Below are positions 17,454-27,226 of a DNA stretch of 64,000 nucleotides, piece after piece (the first letter of the stretch is position 1; the number at the start of each line of letters is the position of its first letter). The DNA is taken from contig NZ_CP101156.1 of NCBI RefSeq assembly GCF_024298845.1, positions 1 to 64,000 of the forward strand. The letters run 5' to 3'. Position numbers and translations under genes: made by a program. The notes beneath the pieces are model-generated. The model worked only from the letters and a program-made list of their open reading frames with translations. It was not told the DNA's origin and made no database searches. Source of the stretch: Natronosalvus amylolyticus. GTDB lineage: Archaea > Halobacteriota > Halobacteria > Halobacteriales > Natrialbaceae.

Positions 17454-19766
17454 TTAGCGAACCGACTCGAGCAGCAGTTTCTGTTCGACGCGTTTGACCT
17501 CGTGTTGGACGTCACGGACGGCGTCGATGTTCGCCGAAATCGAACTCACACCTTCGTTGACCAGGAACTGGGCCATCTCGGGTTTCGAGCCAGCCTGGCC
17601 GCAGATGCTCGTCGCGACATCGTGTTCGCGACAGGTTTCGATTACGTCACCGATCAGTCGCAAGACGGCGGGATGGAGTTCGTCGAAGCGATCGGCGACA
17701 TTCTCGTTGTTCCGGTCGACGGCGAGGGTGTACTGCGTGAGGTCGTTCGTTCCGAACGAGGCGAAGTCGATACCTGCCTCTGCCATCTCCTCGACACAGA
17801 GCGCGGAAGCCGGCGTCTCGATCATCACACCCCATTTGCGTTTGTTGGGGTCGATACCCGCCTTCTCGAGTTCGCGTTTCGCCCGATAGACGTCTTCGGC
17901 GTCGTTGACGAGCGGGAACATGATCTCGAGGTTATCGTAGCCCATGTCGAACAGTCGGGCGAACGCCTCGAGTTCGTAGGCGAACACGTCGGGTCGGTCC
18001 AGGCTCCGGCGGATGCCACGGTAGCCAAGCATTGGGTTGTGCTCGAGCGGTTCGTTGGCACCGCCCTCGAGTTCGCGGAACTCGTCGGTCGGGGCATCGA
18101 GCGTGCGAACGCGGACTGGTCGCGGGTAGAACTCGTCGGCGACGGTTCGAACGCCGTCGATGAGCTCGGAGATGTAGGCGTCTTCCCCGTTTTCTTCGAT
18201 GAAGCGCGCCGGCGTCTTCCCCAGCGAGAGGATCATGTGTTCGATGCGGAGCAACCCGACCCCGTCAGCACCGGTTGCGGCGGCACGGTTCGCCGCCTCC
18301 GGAATCGAAACGTTGACTTTGACCTCCGTTGCGGTCATCGGTTTCACTGGGGACTGGGGTCGAACCTCCTCGACCGGCTCGCGTTCGTCGTCGGTTTCGG
18401 TCTTCCCCTCGAGAACCGTTCCCTTGTCGCCGTCGAGCGTTATCAGCTGTCCGTCCTCGAGGGCGGTCGAGGCGTTCTGGGTGCCGACGACGGCTGGGAC
18501 ACCTAGTTCGCGGGAGACGATGGCGGCGTGGCTGGTCATTCCGCCCTCGTCGGTGACGATTCCGGCGGCTCGTTTCATCGCCGGGACCATGTCTGGCGTC
18601 GTCATCTCGGTCACGATGATGTCGCCGGTGCCGACCTTGTCGAGTTCGTCGAGCTTTCGGATAATTCTGGCTGCGCCGCTGGCGAGACCGGGGCTCGAGC
18701 CGAGTCCGGAGACGAGCACCGACCCCTGTTTCGTTTCACTGGCTGTAGCTGCGCCGCTGCCGTCGGTAACGCTCGCTTCACTGGCGGTCATCTCGTCGAG
18801 GGAGCTGGCTTCCGGGTCGAACCCCTTATCGATTGTCGTAATCGGCCGAGACTGGAGCATGTAGACCTCGTCGCCGACCATCGCCCACTCGACGTCCTGT
18901 GGCCCGCCGTAGTGGTCTTCCACTTGCTCGCCCAGGTCGACCAGTCGGCCGAGGGCTTCCGACGAGAGGACGCGCTCGGTTCGTTTGTCCTCGGAAACCG
19001 GTCGCTCGACGGTTTCGCCGGTTTCTTCGTCCCGGCAGTGCATCACCTTCTTGTCTGCAATGGTGGTCTCGACGGACCGGTCGCTTCGCGAGACCACGTA
19101 GTTGTCCGGTGAAACGGCACCGGAGACGACGGCTTCCCCGAGTCCCCAGGCCGCTTCGATGATCATCGTCGGATCGCCCGTAGACGGGTGACTGGTGAAC
19201 ATCACGCCCGAGCGCTCGGCGTCGACCATCTGCTGGACGACGACGGCGATGTTGACGATTGAGTGATCGAATCCCTGTTCCTGGCGGTAGTAAATCGCCC
19301 GCTGGGTGAAAAGCGAGGCCCAGCATTCGCGAACGCGGTCGAGCAGGTCCGCTTCGGTGACGTTGAGGAACGTCTCCTGTTGGCCCGCAAACGAGGCGTC
19401 AGGCAAGTCCTCGGCCGTTGCGGAGGACCGAACGGCAACGAACGCCTCGCCGGTCCCGATCGAGCGATACGCCTCGAGAATCTCTTCACGAAGTTCCTCC
19501 GGGAAGGTTGTCTCGAGGATGAGTTGCTGGGCACCGTCGGCCGCCGCGGCCAGCGCACTCGAGTCCTCGACGTCGATTTCGACGAGTTCGAACAGCTCCT
19601 CGTCGATGCCGGCGTTCTCGATGAACCGTCTGTAGGTCCCGGCCGTGACCACGTATCCGGGCGGAACCGGAAGTCCAGCACCCGTCAGTTCCCCCAGGGA
19701 GGCTCCTTTGCCGCCGACGGTCTCGAGGTCGTCGGCGCTAATCTCGTCCAGCCAGAGTACTGCCAT
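17454..19766 (-). CDS. ppsA: Phosphoenolpyruvate synthase (PEP synthase 1)
   Basis: Converts pyruvate + ATP + H2O to PEP + AMP + Pi, the first gluconeogenic step from pyruvate. The 770-residue protein has the N-terminal ATP-grasp domain (VGGKGASLGELTGAGLPVPPG near the start), the swivelling phosphohistidine domain with GGMTSHAAIVSRELG (His near residue 415), and the C-terminal PEP-binding TIM barrel with TSICGQAGS (Cys near 720). The ATG at 19766 was chosen over a GTG at 19784. A shorter-spaced paralogue lies at 41644-43917. Confidence 0.95.
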   Translation of the reverse strand: MAVLWLDEISADDLETVGGKGASLGELTGAGLPVPPGYVVTAGTYRRFIENAGIDEELFELVEIDVEDSSALAAAADGAQQLILETTFPEELREEILEAYRSIGTGEAFVAVRSSATAEDLPDASFAGQQETFLNVTEADLLDRVRECWASLFTQRAIYYRQEQGFDHSIVNIAVVVQQMVDAERSGVMFTSHPSTGDPTMIIEAAWGLGEAVVSGAVSPDNYVVSRSDRSVETTIADKKVMHCRDEETGETVERPVSEDKRTERVLSSEALGRLVDLGEQVEDHYGGPQDVEWAMVGDEVYMLQSRPITTIDKGFDPEASSLDEMTASEASVTDGSGAATASETKQGSVLVSGLGSSPGLASGAARIIRKLDELDKVGTGDIIVTEMTTPDMVPAMKRAAGIVTDEGGMTSHAAIVSRELGVPAVVGTQNASTALEDGQLITLDGDKGTVLEGKTETDDEREPVEEVRPQSPVKPMTATEVKVNVSIPEAANRAAATGADGVGLLRIEHMILSLGKTPARFIEENGEDAYISELIDGVRTVADEFYPRPVRVRTLDAPTDEFRELEGGANEPLEHNPMLGYRGIRRSLDRPDVFAYELEAFARLFDMGYDNLEIMFPLVNDAEDVYRAKRELEKAGIDPNKRKWGVMIETPASALCVEEMAEAGIDFASFGTNDLTQYTLAVDRNNENVADRFDELHPAVLRLIGDVIETCREHDVATSICGQAGSKPEMAQFLVNEGVSSISANIDAVRDVQHEVKRVEQKLLLESVR

Positions 19767-19944
19767 CTGTATCTGCGTGGACACCGGTGTGAATAAAGAA
19801 GGTTGCGAACGATGCTTACAATTACCAACTCGGGGACGAATGAATTTTACCGGGCTACTGTCAGTATTGCCACCGATTTCTCGTCGGTGATCGCCTCGAG
19901 TGATCGCCCGTAGTGACTATACGCCTCGAGTGAGAGTTCCGACT

Positions 19945-20586
19945 ATGGACGTACCGAACGCCATCAAGTGGTCACTGGTGTATCGGGCCGTCGCGACGGG
20001 TTCGCTCCTCGCCGGGGTGGCGCTGGTCGCGTTTGGCTTCGTTTCGGGATTCTGGGGCAGCCTCAACCTGCTCATTAGCGACCCGTTGAACCCCAGTTCG
20101 GCGATCGACGCCGCGAACCCGATGATTACCGTCGCCTTGAGCATCGTCGGTGTCGCTGTCTGGCAGTTCGGCAAGACGGTCGCTCTCTTTTATACGCTTC
20201 CGCGCGCCGCAGGGCGACAGGCGGCCAAACAGTTCGACCGACAGGCACTCAAAAGCGACATCCTGCAGGGACTCGACGGCCGCCTTTCGGACCTCGAGGA
20301 AGACGTCGCCGAAACTCGGCGTGCCGTTCAGGAGATCAAACGAGAGCAACACGCAGCGAGTTTCGACGAACGCGAGGCCCTCGAGGGCGAGGTGCCACCA
20401 GCCCTGGAATCCGCGTCGTCGACCGGCGGCGCGGCCGGCCGCCGGCCACTCGACGATATCGATCGCTCGAGCGACGAGCATTCGGCCTCGAGCGGGGGCC
20501 AGACAACGAGGGGGTCATCGCAGCAACAAAGCGGCCACGCAGACGCCGAAACTGGGCGGGACGAAAACGACCCGGTGTCCCGGTAG
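19945..20586 (+). CDS. Membrane protein with C-terminal coiled coil
   Basis: A 213-residue protein with two N-terminal membrane segments (about residues 13-32 and 53-77). A short amphipathic region is followed by a coiled-coil stretch (about 95-130, DILQGLDGRLSDLEEDVAE) and a disordered Gln/Ser/Gly-rich acidic tail. I do not recognise a family with certainty. It is divergent from ppsA across about 178 bp. Confidence 0.65.
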   Translation: MDVPNAIKWSLVYRAVATGSLLAGVALVAFGFVSGFWGSLNLLISDPLNPSSAIDAANPMITVALSIVGVAVWQFGKTVALFYTLPRAAGRQAAKQFDRQALKSDILQGLDGRLSDLEEDVAETRRAVQEIKREQHAASFDEREALEGEVPPALESASSTGGAAGRRPLDDIDRSSDEHSASSGGQTTRGSSQQQSGHADAETGRDENDPVSR

Positions 20587-20628
20587 CGATTCTACGACCC
20601 GGTGTCTCGATAGCGATTCTACGAACCG

Positions 20629-21537
20629 CTATGAGGCCTCGAGAATATCGTCCTCGTCACCTTCGGGAACGACGATAGTTCCCTCGAGTGCCGTCACCGC
20701 TCGACCGCCGACGCGAATGCCGTTGCCGTCGTGGACGCGCACGCGAACCAGGCCGGGTCGGTCTACGTAGTGGCCTTGTTCGAGGCGAAGTTCCTCGGGA
20801 GTAGGATCGAAGGCTCCGTAGCGGTCGAGGTACCCACTGACTGCCCCGCTCGCGGTGCCAGTAACGGGGTCTTCGGGAACGCCTGCAGCGGGGGCGAACA
20901 TCCGTCCGTGCAGCGTCGAGTCGGCCTCGAGGCTGTCGAAGCTAAACAGATAGATGCCGGCCGCGTCCACCCGTTCGCTGAGGGCCTCGATGGCGGCCAT
21001 ATCCGGCTTTGCGGAGCCGACGTCGGCGAGGTACGTGATCGGAACGACGAGGAAGGGCAGACCGGTCGAGGCGACTGCCAGCGGGAGGTCTGCCGACGCG
21101 CCCTCGAGGGCGGCCCGGTCGACGCCAAGTGCGTCGGCGACGTCGCCGTACCCGACGTCGACCTCTCTGATCGTGGGTGACTCCTGGGTCATCCAGACCG
21201 TGCCGTCGGACTCGACCTCGATCTCGAGGACGCCGACGTTGGTCTCGAGTTTCGACGTGCCCACCTCGAGTTCTCCCTCCTCGTACAGGGTGGCGAACGA
21301 CGCGATGGTCGCGTGTCCACAGAGGTCCACCTCCTGGGTGGGCGTGAAGTATCGAATCCGTCTCTCGGCTTGCGGACTCCCCGTGAGAAACGCCGTTTCG
21401 CTGACGGCCATCTCTCGAGCGATGGCCTGCATCTGTCCCTCGGATAACCCGTTCGCGTCTGGGAGGACACCGGCCGGATTGCCAGTCAACGGCTCGTCGG
21501 TAAACGCGTCGACCTGCAGTATGCGTCTCGTCTCCAT
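20629..21537 (-). CDS. PhzF family isomerase-like protein
   Basis: A 302-residue protein of the PhzF/DapF-fold family, related to the phenazine isomerase. It has the N-terminal QVDAFTDEPLTGNPAGV, a catalytic-type Glu in ETAFL, the central CGHATIASF motif, and the second-half DPVTGTASGAVSGYL motif, in the same order as the family. The reaction in haloarchaea is not established. Start ATG at 21537, giving METRRILQVDAF. Confidence 0.92.
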   Translation of the reverse strand: METRRILQVDAFTDEPLTGNPAGVLPDANGLSEGQMQAIAREMAVSETAFLTGSPQAERRIRYFTPTQEVDLCGHATIASFATLYEEGELEVGTSKLETNVGVLEIEVESDGTVWMTQESPTIREVDVGYGDVADALGVDRAALEGASADLPLAVASTGLPFLVVPITYLADVGSAKPDMAAIEALSERVDAAGIYLFSFDSLEADSTLHGRMFAPAAGVPEDPVTGTASGAVSGYLDRYGAFDPTPEELRLEQGHYVDRPGLVRVRVHDGNGIRVGGRAVTALEGTIVVPEGDEDDILEAS

Positions 21538-21675
21538 ACCCGCGGCGATGGACGGCGGGGCAATCAATCCACCGACGCCGAGATGGCCGACGAAGGCCCA
21601 TCGCTCGAGCCGTCACTTTCGTCGCCAGCGCGACAACGTTATTATGCCTGGGGGTAGTATGATGGATGATAACGT

Positions 21676-22158
21676 ATGTACGATTGTATCCTCGTCCCGA
21701 CGGATGGTTCCTCGGAGGGCGAGCGTGCTGTCGAATACGCGTTCGATCTGGCCAGAGCGCACGGTGCAACGGTGCGGGCCATTTACGTGGTGAACGCAGC
21801 CAACTACGGGGGGTTGCCGATGGAAACAGCGTGGGATGGCATCAGCGACGCTCTCAGGGAGGAAGGTCAGTCGGCCGTGGATCGGGTCGTCGAACTGGCT
21901 CCAGACGACGTGACTGTCGAAACGCAGGTGCTCGAGGGCTCGCCCAGCCGCGTCATCGTCGCACAGGCCCAGCCGGAGAAGTGCGACCTGGTCGTGATGG
22001 GAACCCACGGCCGGGGTGGTATCGACCGACTACTGCTGGGGAGCGTGGCTGAGCGCGTCGTTCGCCGGTCCCCCGTGCCCGTGTTGACCGTCCGCGTCGA
22101 CGAACTCGAGGAACGGGAGGCGGAGGCCGCCCAAAATGCGGAGGCCGCCGTCGAATAA
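21676..22158 (+). CDS. Universal stress protein, UspA family
   Basis: A 160-residue single-domain Usp. It has the N-terminal ILVPTDGSSEGERA and the ATP-binding signature GTHGRGGIDRLLLGS (G-2x-G-9x-G-S), followed by VPVLTV. A short Glu/Ala-rich tail follows the domain. It stands alone between phzF and birA, outside the Usp cluster of the right part. Confidence 0.93.
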   Translation: MYDCILVPTDGSSEGERAVEYAFDLARAHGATVRAIYVVNAANYGGLPMETAWDGISDALREEGQSAVDRVVELAPDDVTVETQVLEGSPSRVIVAQAQPEKCDLVVMGTHGRGGIDRLLLGSVAERVVRRSPVPVLTVRVDELEEREAEAAQNAEAAVE

Positions 22159-22338
22159 CTCGAGTTTGCAGTGGGGTGGTTCCGTATTGCCGAAGGCACC
22201 GAGTCCGTACTACTATGGGTTTGATACCACTCGATATGGCAAACCAATCAAATTACTACAAAATCACTACTTTTACTCTCATATTGGTGTGTAGTGACTG
22301 CCTGTCACAAACCGCTCTCTTGGCCTGTGAAAACGGCG

Positions 22339-23280
22339 TCACACCGGTCGCAGATGTTCACAATCGCCTGCAGTGATCGTCACCGTCTCGCCGCCTTCGA
22401 GTTCGACGCGTAATGCGCCCGTATCGGTGACGTCTCGAGCGACGCCGACGAGCGTTTCGCCATCGCGTTCGACCCGGACGCGCTGTCCGAGCGTGAGCGC
22501 GAGGTCCCGCCAGGCCGGGATGACGCGCTCGAGGTCGTTTCGATAGGTGTCGAATACTTCGAGGACGCGCTGGACGAACCGTCGCCTGTCGACCTCGCCG
22601 ACTTCTTCGGCGATACTCGTGGCCCTTTCAGGGAGTTCGGCGGCGTCGATGTTTGCGTTGACGCCGATACCGACGACCAGCCACTCGATGCGGTCTGTTT
22701 CGCCTTCCATCTCCGTGAGGATGCCCGCGAGCTTTCGGTACGAACCGTCGTCGCCGACCGAAACGACGACGTCGTTCGGCCACTTGATTCCGGCGTCGAC
22801 ACCGACCTCTCGAGCGGCAGTTGCGGTCGCGACCGCCGCCGCGAGCGTGTACTGGGATGCTCGTGCGAGCGGAATCGTCGGTCGACAGATGGCACTGAGC
22901 CAGACGCCGCCAGATGGCGCGCGCCAGGCTCGCTCGAGGCGACCCCGGCTGCCGGTTTGTTCGTCTGCGAGGACGACCACGTCGGTTGCACCGCCCCCGG
23001 CCAGTTCGCGGGCGCGGTCGTTCGTACTCCCGATGGAATCGTGGTACTCGATCTCGAACGGGGCCTCGAGTTCGTACTCGACGGTGGGGCCGGAATACCG
23101 ATCGACCTGCTCGAGGACGTATCCGGAGCCGTCGCTCGCGATGACGAACCCTCCCTCGCGTAAGCCCTCAACGTGTTTCCAGACCGCAGCACGGGAGATA
23201 TCGAGGGATTCAGCTATCTCAGGTCCCGAAACCGGCCCGTCGGCCAGTGCCTCGAGGACGGCGCGTCGTGTCTCGTTCAT
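22339..23280 (-). CDS. birA: Biotin--[acetyl-CoA-carboxylase] ligase / biotin repressor BirA
   Basis: Attaches biotin to carboxylase carrier proteins and probably represses transcription. The 313-residue protein has an N-terminal winged HTH (residues 1-60, SGPEIAESLDISRAAVWKHV), the catalytic domain with TGSRGRLERAW and KWPNDV, and a C-terminal SH3-like domain (about 265-313, GQRVRVERDGE). The ATG at 23280 gives the usual MNETRRAVLEAL start; the longer open frame to 23391 is not needed. Confidence 0.95.
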   Translation of the reverse strand: MNETRRAVLEALADGPVSGPEIAESLDISRAAVWKHVEGLREGGFVIASDGSGYVLEQVDRYSGPTVEYELEAPFEIEYHDSIGSTNDRARELAGGGATDVVVLADEQTGSRGRLERAWRAPSGGVWLSAICRPTIPLARASQYTLAAAVATATAAREVGVDAGIKWPNDVVVSVGDDGSYRKLAGILTEMEGETDRIEWLVVGIGVNANIDAAELPERATSIAEEVGEVDRRRFVQRVLEVFDTYRNDLERVIPAWRDLALTLGQRVRVERDGETLVGVARDVTDTGALRVELEGGETVTITAGDCEHLRPV

Positions 23281-23332
23281 ACCGACAGAGGGGACCTGGA
23301 GGCACTTGAATCGGGCTAGTCGACTCGGGGCC

Positions 23333-23911
23333 CTATGATTTCGTTTCAGTTTCGAGATACGTTTCGCGCATGGTCTCTTCGAACAGTCCATCCGGATTCA
23401 GGACGATCGTAACCAGGACGAACGGTTCGCTGACGTCGAGTACCCAGACCGAAAACGGTGGTGAGGCGGTCTCGGCCGCTCGGGCGACCAGTGGCTCGAG
23501 CGGTTTCTCGCCGTCGCGAAACTCGGCGAAGAGGTCGCGCTGGCCGGCCTGTTCGGCGAAGGTGTAGAGGACGCCGTTTGGTCGTCCGTCAGTATCTCGA
23601 GTGACGCTCGCGTTCATGGCGTCGCCGGCCCGTCGGGCCTCGTCGAAACAGGTCTGTGCAGCCTGGAACGTCGGCGCGTCGGTTCGGAGAAAGTGAAATC
23701 GGGTCGGTTCGACGGTATCGAACGCCTGCAGTCGGGGAACCTCGTCGACCCACTCGATGGTTCCCTCGAGTCGGTTTCCCACCTCGAGTGTGCCTTCGAC
23801 GTCTTCGCTAGCGACGTACGTTGGATCGGCCGCGTTTACCTCGAGCAACAACCACTCGTCGGAACTTCGGCCGGGATAGACGCGGAACGTCCCCTCAGTC
23901 GTTGGATGCAT
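23333..23911 (-). CDS. Conserved haloarchaeal protein, function unknown
   Basis: A 192-residue soluble protein beginning MHPTTEGTFRVYPGRS. The first 65 residues look like a small beta barrel (EGTLEVGNRLEGTIEW); the rest is mixed alpha/beta with FSVWVLDVSEPFVLVTIVLN near the end. I know of similar haloarchaeal DUF proteins but cannot assign a function. It is co-oriented with birA, 53 bp upstream of it. Confidence 0.7.
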   Translation of the reverse strand: MHPTTEGTFRVYPGRSSDEWLLLEVNAADPTYVASEDVEGTLEVGNRLEGTIEWVDEVPRLQAFDTVEPTRFHFLRTDAPTFQAAQTCFDEARRAGDAMNASVTRDTDGRPNGVLYTFAEQAGQRDLFAEFRDGEKPLEPLVARAAETASPPFSVWVLDVSEPFVLVTIVLNPDGLFEETMRETYLETETKS

Positions 23912-23935
23912 ATCGGACCATTGGTGTACGCCCGG

Positions 23936-24355
23936 TTAATGACCACGAAGCTGTTCGCGGGAAATCTTTCGCGGGTTGCGAGCGTCGTACGCGTCATACC
24001 CTGCCAGGATCGTGGTTGCGACGCCGATTGCAAGCGTTCCCCAGCCGAATAGGCCGACCCCGTCGGCGAGCAGTGATCGGACAACCAGCCAGAACCCGAG
24101 TGCGACGAGTATCGAGGCGACCGTGGTACTCGCTGGAACGTGATTTCGAACGCGATAGGCGTTGTACCCTGCGCCACCCGTCACGAGGAGGCCGATCACC
24201 ACGTTGACCGTGACACTCGATTGAGCACCCTCGATGGTGGGCCAGGCGGCGAGCCCCAGCGAACCGACTACGAGGATGGCCCCGAGGACGACGAGACCGG
24301 TGGTAGTGGTGCGCGTGCGCTCGACTCGAGTACCTGATGCGACTCGATATCCCAC
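23936..24355 (-). CDS. Membrane protein, 139 aa
   Basis: Four hydrophobic segments follow a short basic N-terminus (VERTRTTTTGLVVLGAIL onwards), ending in a basic tail RKISREQLRGH. The open frame extends to 24559 and would then overlap the divergent helicase start. Codons upstream of the GTG at 24355 look non-coding, so I prefer this start, with moderate certainty. No family recognised. Confidence 0.55.
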   Translation of the reverse strand: MGYRVASGTRVERTRTTTTGLVVLGAILVVGSLGLAAWPTIEGAQSSVTVNVVIGLLVTGGAGYNAYRVRNHVPASTTVASILVALGFWLVVRSLLADGVGLFGWGTLAIGVATTILAGYDAYDARNPRKISREQLRGH

Positions 24356-24536
24356 GAACGGTGTGAGGTAACCCTCGGCAAAAGGCGAGCGTACTGTTGC
24401 GGTCGATTTCACGGCTCGAGCGACAGTAATCCGCCGTTTCTCGGCGAAGCGTTGGAAACCAATCGAACCGTGCGGACCGGAACGGACTCGAGGCAGGACC
24501 AGTAGCGTTTTTGTCCGGCCGTCCCCTGGCATAGCC

Positions 24537-27194
24537 GTGAACGTACGCGGCACCGTCACGGACGACGTGACGGCTCGAACGGTGTCGACGGGTCACGGCG
24601 AGAGCCAACTCGCCGAAGTACCACTCCGTCAGGGCGACGAGAGCGTCGTGCGCGTTACCTGCTGGGGAAAGTGGACCGAATCCACGTCACTGCTCGAGCC
24701 GGGCATGGAACTGCTGGTTACCGACGTCGAAGAAGAGGAGTTCAACGGTGAGTTGGGATACTCGACGACAGGTGCATCCTACGTGGTCGTCGAACCGAGT
24801 TTTCTGGTCAACGTGACGGCGATCAGAAACTGGGTTGAGTGTCCTCGCCTGTACTATCTGAACAAACTCTCGGGCGTCCCACTCAACTATCCGGTTGTCA
24901 AAGGGACCATCGTCCACGAAGTGTTCGGGGACCTGCTCCGGGGGCGCGACCTCGAGGCCGCAATCGACGAGCGAGTCGGCGACCGCGGCCTGGAACTGGG
25001 CCTGCTCGGAGAGGAGCCGTCTTCGGTCGAAGAAGACGTCCGGAAAAACGCCGCCGCCATCGAAGGATGGCTCGAACAGGGCCGGCTCACTGAGGACGAC
25101 GAGTGGCGCTCAGAACAGCTGTTGATCAGCGAAACGTTCGGTATTCGCGGTCGCGCAGACGCGATTCGCCGGGGCGCACCGGTCGAACTCAAAACGGGGA
25201 AGAACCTCCGCAAGGAGCCACGATTCAAGGACAAGGTACAGGCGGCCTGTTATGCACTGTTGCTCGAAGAACACGGCGAACGTGTCGATACGGGCACCTT
25301 GCTCTATACGAAAAACTCCGCGCTCGAGCGCAACGAGGAAACGGGTGACCTGACGCCGGCCAAGGATTTCTCGATGGGGGCTGGCCTGCTCAAATACGTG
25401 GTCCGCCTCCGAAACGAAATCGCGGCCATGGAGATGTCGGGTTCGATTCCGACGGGCAAGGAAGCCGACGCCAAGTGCGAGTACTGTTTCGAGCGAGACA
25501 CCTGTATGGTCGTCTCGGGGCGACTGAACCAGGAGTCAAAAGCCGGCCAGATCGGTGAGCCGTTGCCCGACGAAGAACTCGAGCACTTCGACCGCCTGTA
25601 TCGGGCCATCGAAGACGAACGACGGGCGGTCCACCGCGAGTACGCCAAGCTCTGGGAACAGGACGCCGAGGAGCGAGCCGACGACGACCGCGCACTGATC
25701 GACCTCGAGTTCATCGACAAGCGCGCGCTCGAGGGCGGTCGCTGGGAACTCCGCGCGCGCCAGCGCCGACCCGGTACCTCGAAACTCCGGGAAGGTGACC
25801 TGGTACTGGCGAGCGACGGGCACCCGGTTCGTGGCGAGGCCGAACTGGCCCGTATCGAGCGACTCGAGGACGAAATCGTGCTCACAGCGGACGAACCCGT
25901 CGAGGTCACCCGCCTCGACGTCTACCCGTCGGAACTGACGACTGACCGCCTGCTCACGGCGCTGCACGACGCGCTGTTGAAAGGCGATGGTCGCCGCAAA
26001 GACATCCTCTTCGGGCGGGCTACACCCGAGTTCGAGCCGCTCGAGGAGACGTTCATCGACAACAACGCGGCCCAGAACGAGGCCGTCACGAAAGCCGTGG
26101 GTGCCAGGGACTGTGCGCTAATTCACGGGCCGCCGGGGGCCGGAAAGACCTACACCATCGCACAGTCCATCGGCGCGATGGTCGACCGCGGCGAGCGAGT
26201 CCTGCTCTCGGCGTTTACCAACCGGGCCGTCGACAACGCCCTCGAGGCGGTCATCGAACACGGCGTCGACCCGGACACTATCGTTCGCGTGGGTAGCGAA
26301 AGCGGGGTCAGAGAGGACATGCAGGAGTATCGTCTCGAGTGGGCTGGGGACCCGGAAACCCGTCTCGCCGAACTCCAGGGGGCACAGGTCGTCGCGGCCA
26401 CGACGGCCTCGTGTGGCTCGCGAGTGATGAGCGAACAGTCGTTCGACGTGGCACTGGTCGACGAGGCCGCCCAGCTCACGGAGCCGGGAACGTACGCGGC
26501 CACCGAACTCGCCGATCGGTTCGTCCTGGTCGGCGACCACGAGCAGTTGCCGCCGGTCGTTCGGGCTGACACCGACCTCTCGACCTCGCTGTTCGAGCGG
26601 CTGGTCGAGTTACACCCCGACGCCGGGGTCATGCTCGACCGCCAGTACCGGATGAACCAGCGGATTCAGGCGTTTTCCTCCCGCGAGTTTTACGACGGCC
26701 AGCTTCGCCCCGCCACTGGCGAGGTCGCAGGCCGGACGTTGGACGACCTCGAGGGCGTGTCTCGAAGTGCTCTCCCAGACGAACTGGTCGATTCCGTTTC
26801 GTTCGTCCACGTCGAAGGCGACGACGAACGGTACACCGACGACGACGAAGCCGACCGAATCGCCGACCTCATCGCCGCCTACGAGCGTGCCGGCCTCGAG
26901 CGCGACCAGATCGGCGTTATCGCGCCGTTTCGCGCCCAGGTGTCGACGATTTCGAACCGCCTACCGAGCGACGTGACCGTCGACACCGTCGACCGGTTCC
27001 AGGGCTCCAGCAAGGAGGTCATCATCATCTCCTTTACCGCAACCGGGACCCTCGAGGGCCCGATATTCGAGGATTATCGTCGGATTAACGTCGCACTGAC
27101 TCGCCCGAAACGAGGGCTGGTACTGGTCGGGGACCGAAACGCCCTCGAATCGGATCCCACGTATTCTCGGATGCTCGAGTGGGCCGATCGGTAA
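24537..27194 (+). CDS. Dna2-like helicase with Cas4-type nuclease domain
   Basis: An 885-residue nuclease-helicase, probably for DNA end or flap processing in repair and replication. An N-terminal OB-like stretch is followed by a PD-(D/E)XK nuclease of the Cas4/RecB type (about 95-325). Its four Fe-S cysteines are split as one in NWVECPRLYY and three in CEYCFERDTC, with nuclease residues in GRADAI and PVELKTG. A superfamily 1 helicase follows: Walker A GPPGAGKT (about 531-538), Walker B ALVDEAAQ, GDHEQLPPV, DRQYRMN, TVDRFQGSSKE and NVALTRPKRGL. The start is GTG at 24537. No CRISPR genes are nearby, so it is not a Cas4. Confidence 0.92.
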   Translation: MNVRGTVTDDVTARTVSTGHGESQLAEVPLRQGDESVVRVTCWGKWTESTSLLEPGMELLVTDVEEEEFNGELGYSTTGASYVVVEPSFLVNVTAIRNWVECPRLYYLNKLSGVPLNYPVVKGTIVHEVFGDLLRGRDLEAAIDERVGDRGLELGLLGEEPSSVEEDVRKNAAAIEGWLEQGRLTEDDEWRSEQLLISETFGIRGRADAIRRGAPVELKTGKNLRKEPRFKDKVQAACYALLLEEHGERVDTGTLLYTKNSALERNEETGDLTPAKDFSMGAGLLKYVVRLRNEIAAMEMSGSIPTGKEADAKCEYCFERDTCMVVSGRLNQESKAGQIGEPLPDEELEHFDRLYRAIEDERRAVHREYAKLWEQDAEERADDDRALIDLEFIDKRALEGGRWELRARQRRPGTSKLREGDLVLASDGHPVRGEAELARIERLEDEIVLTADEPVEVTRLDVYPSELTTDRLLTALHDALLKGDGRRKDILFGRATPEFEPLEETFIDNNAAQNEAVTKAVGARDCALIHGPPGAGKTYTIAQSIGAMVDRGERVLLSAFTNRAVDNALEAVIEHGVDPDTIVRVGSESGVREDMQEYRLEWAGDPETRLAELQGAQVVAATTASCGSRVMSEQSFDVALVDEAAQLTEPGTYAATELADRFVLVGDHEQLPPVVRADTDLSTSLFERLVELHPDAGVMLDRQYRMNQRIQAFSSREFYDGQLRPATGEVAGRTLDDLEGVSRSALPDELVDSVSFVHVEGDDERYTDDDEADRIADLIAAYERAGLERDQIGVIAPFRAQVSTISNRLPSDVTVDTVDRFQGSSKEVIIISFTATGTLEGPIFEDYRRINVALTRPKRGLVLVGDRNALESDPTYSRMLEWADR

Positions 27195-27226
27195 CGTTTT
27201 TATTACACTCCTGAGTGGTGAACCCC

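Noticed and set aside
24537-27194. Cas4 of a CRISPR system
   Set aside because: The nuclease domain is fused to a helicase as in Dna2, and there are no CRISPR repeats or other cas genes in the window.
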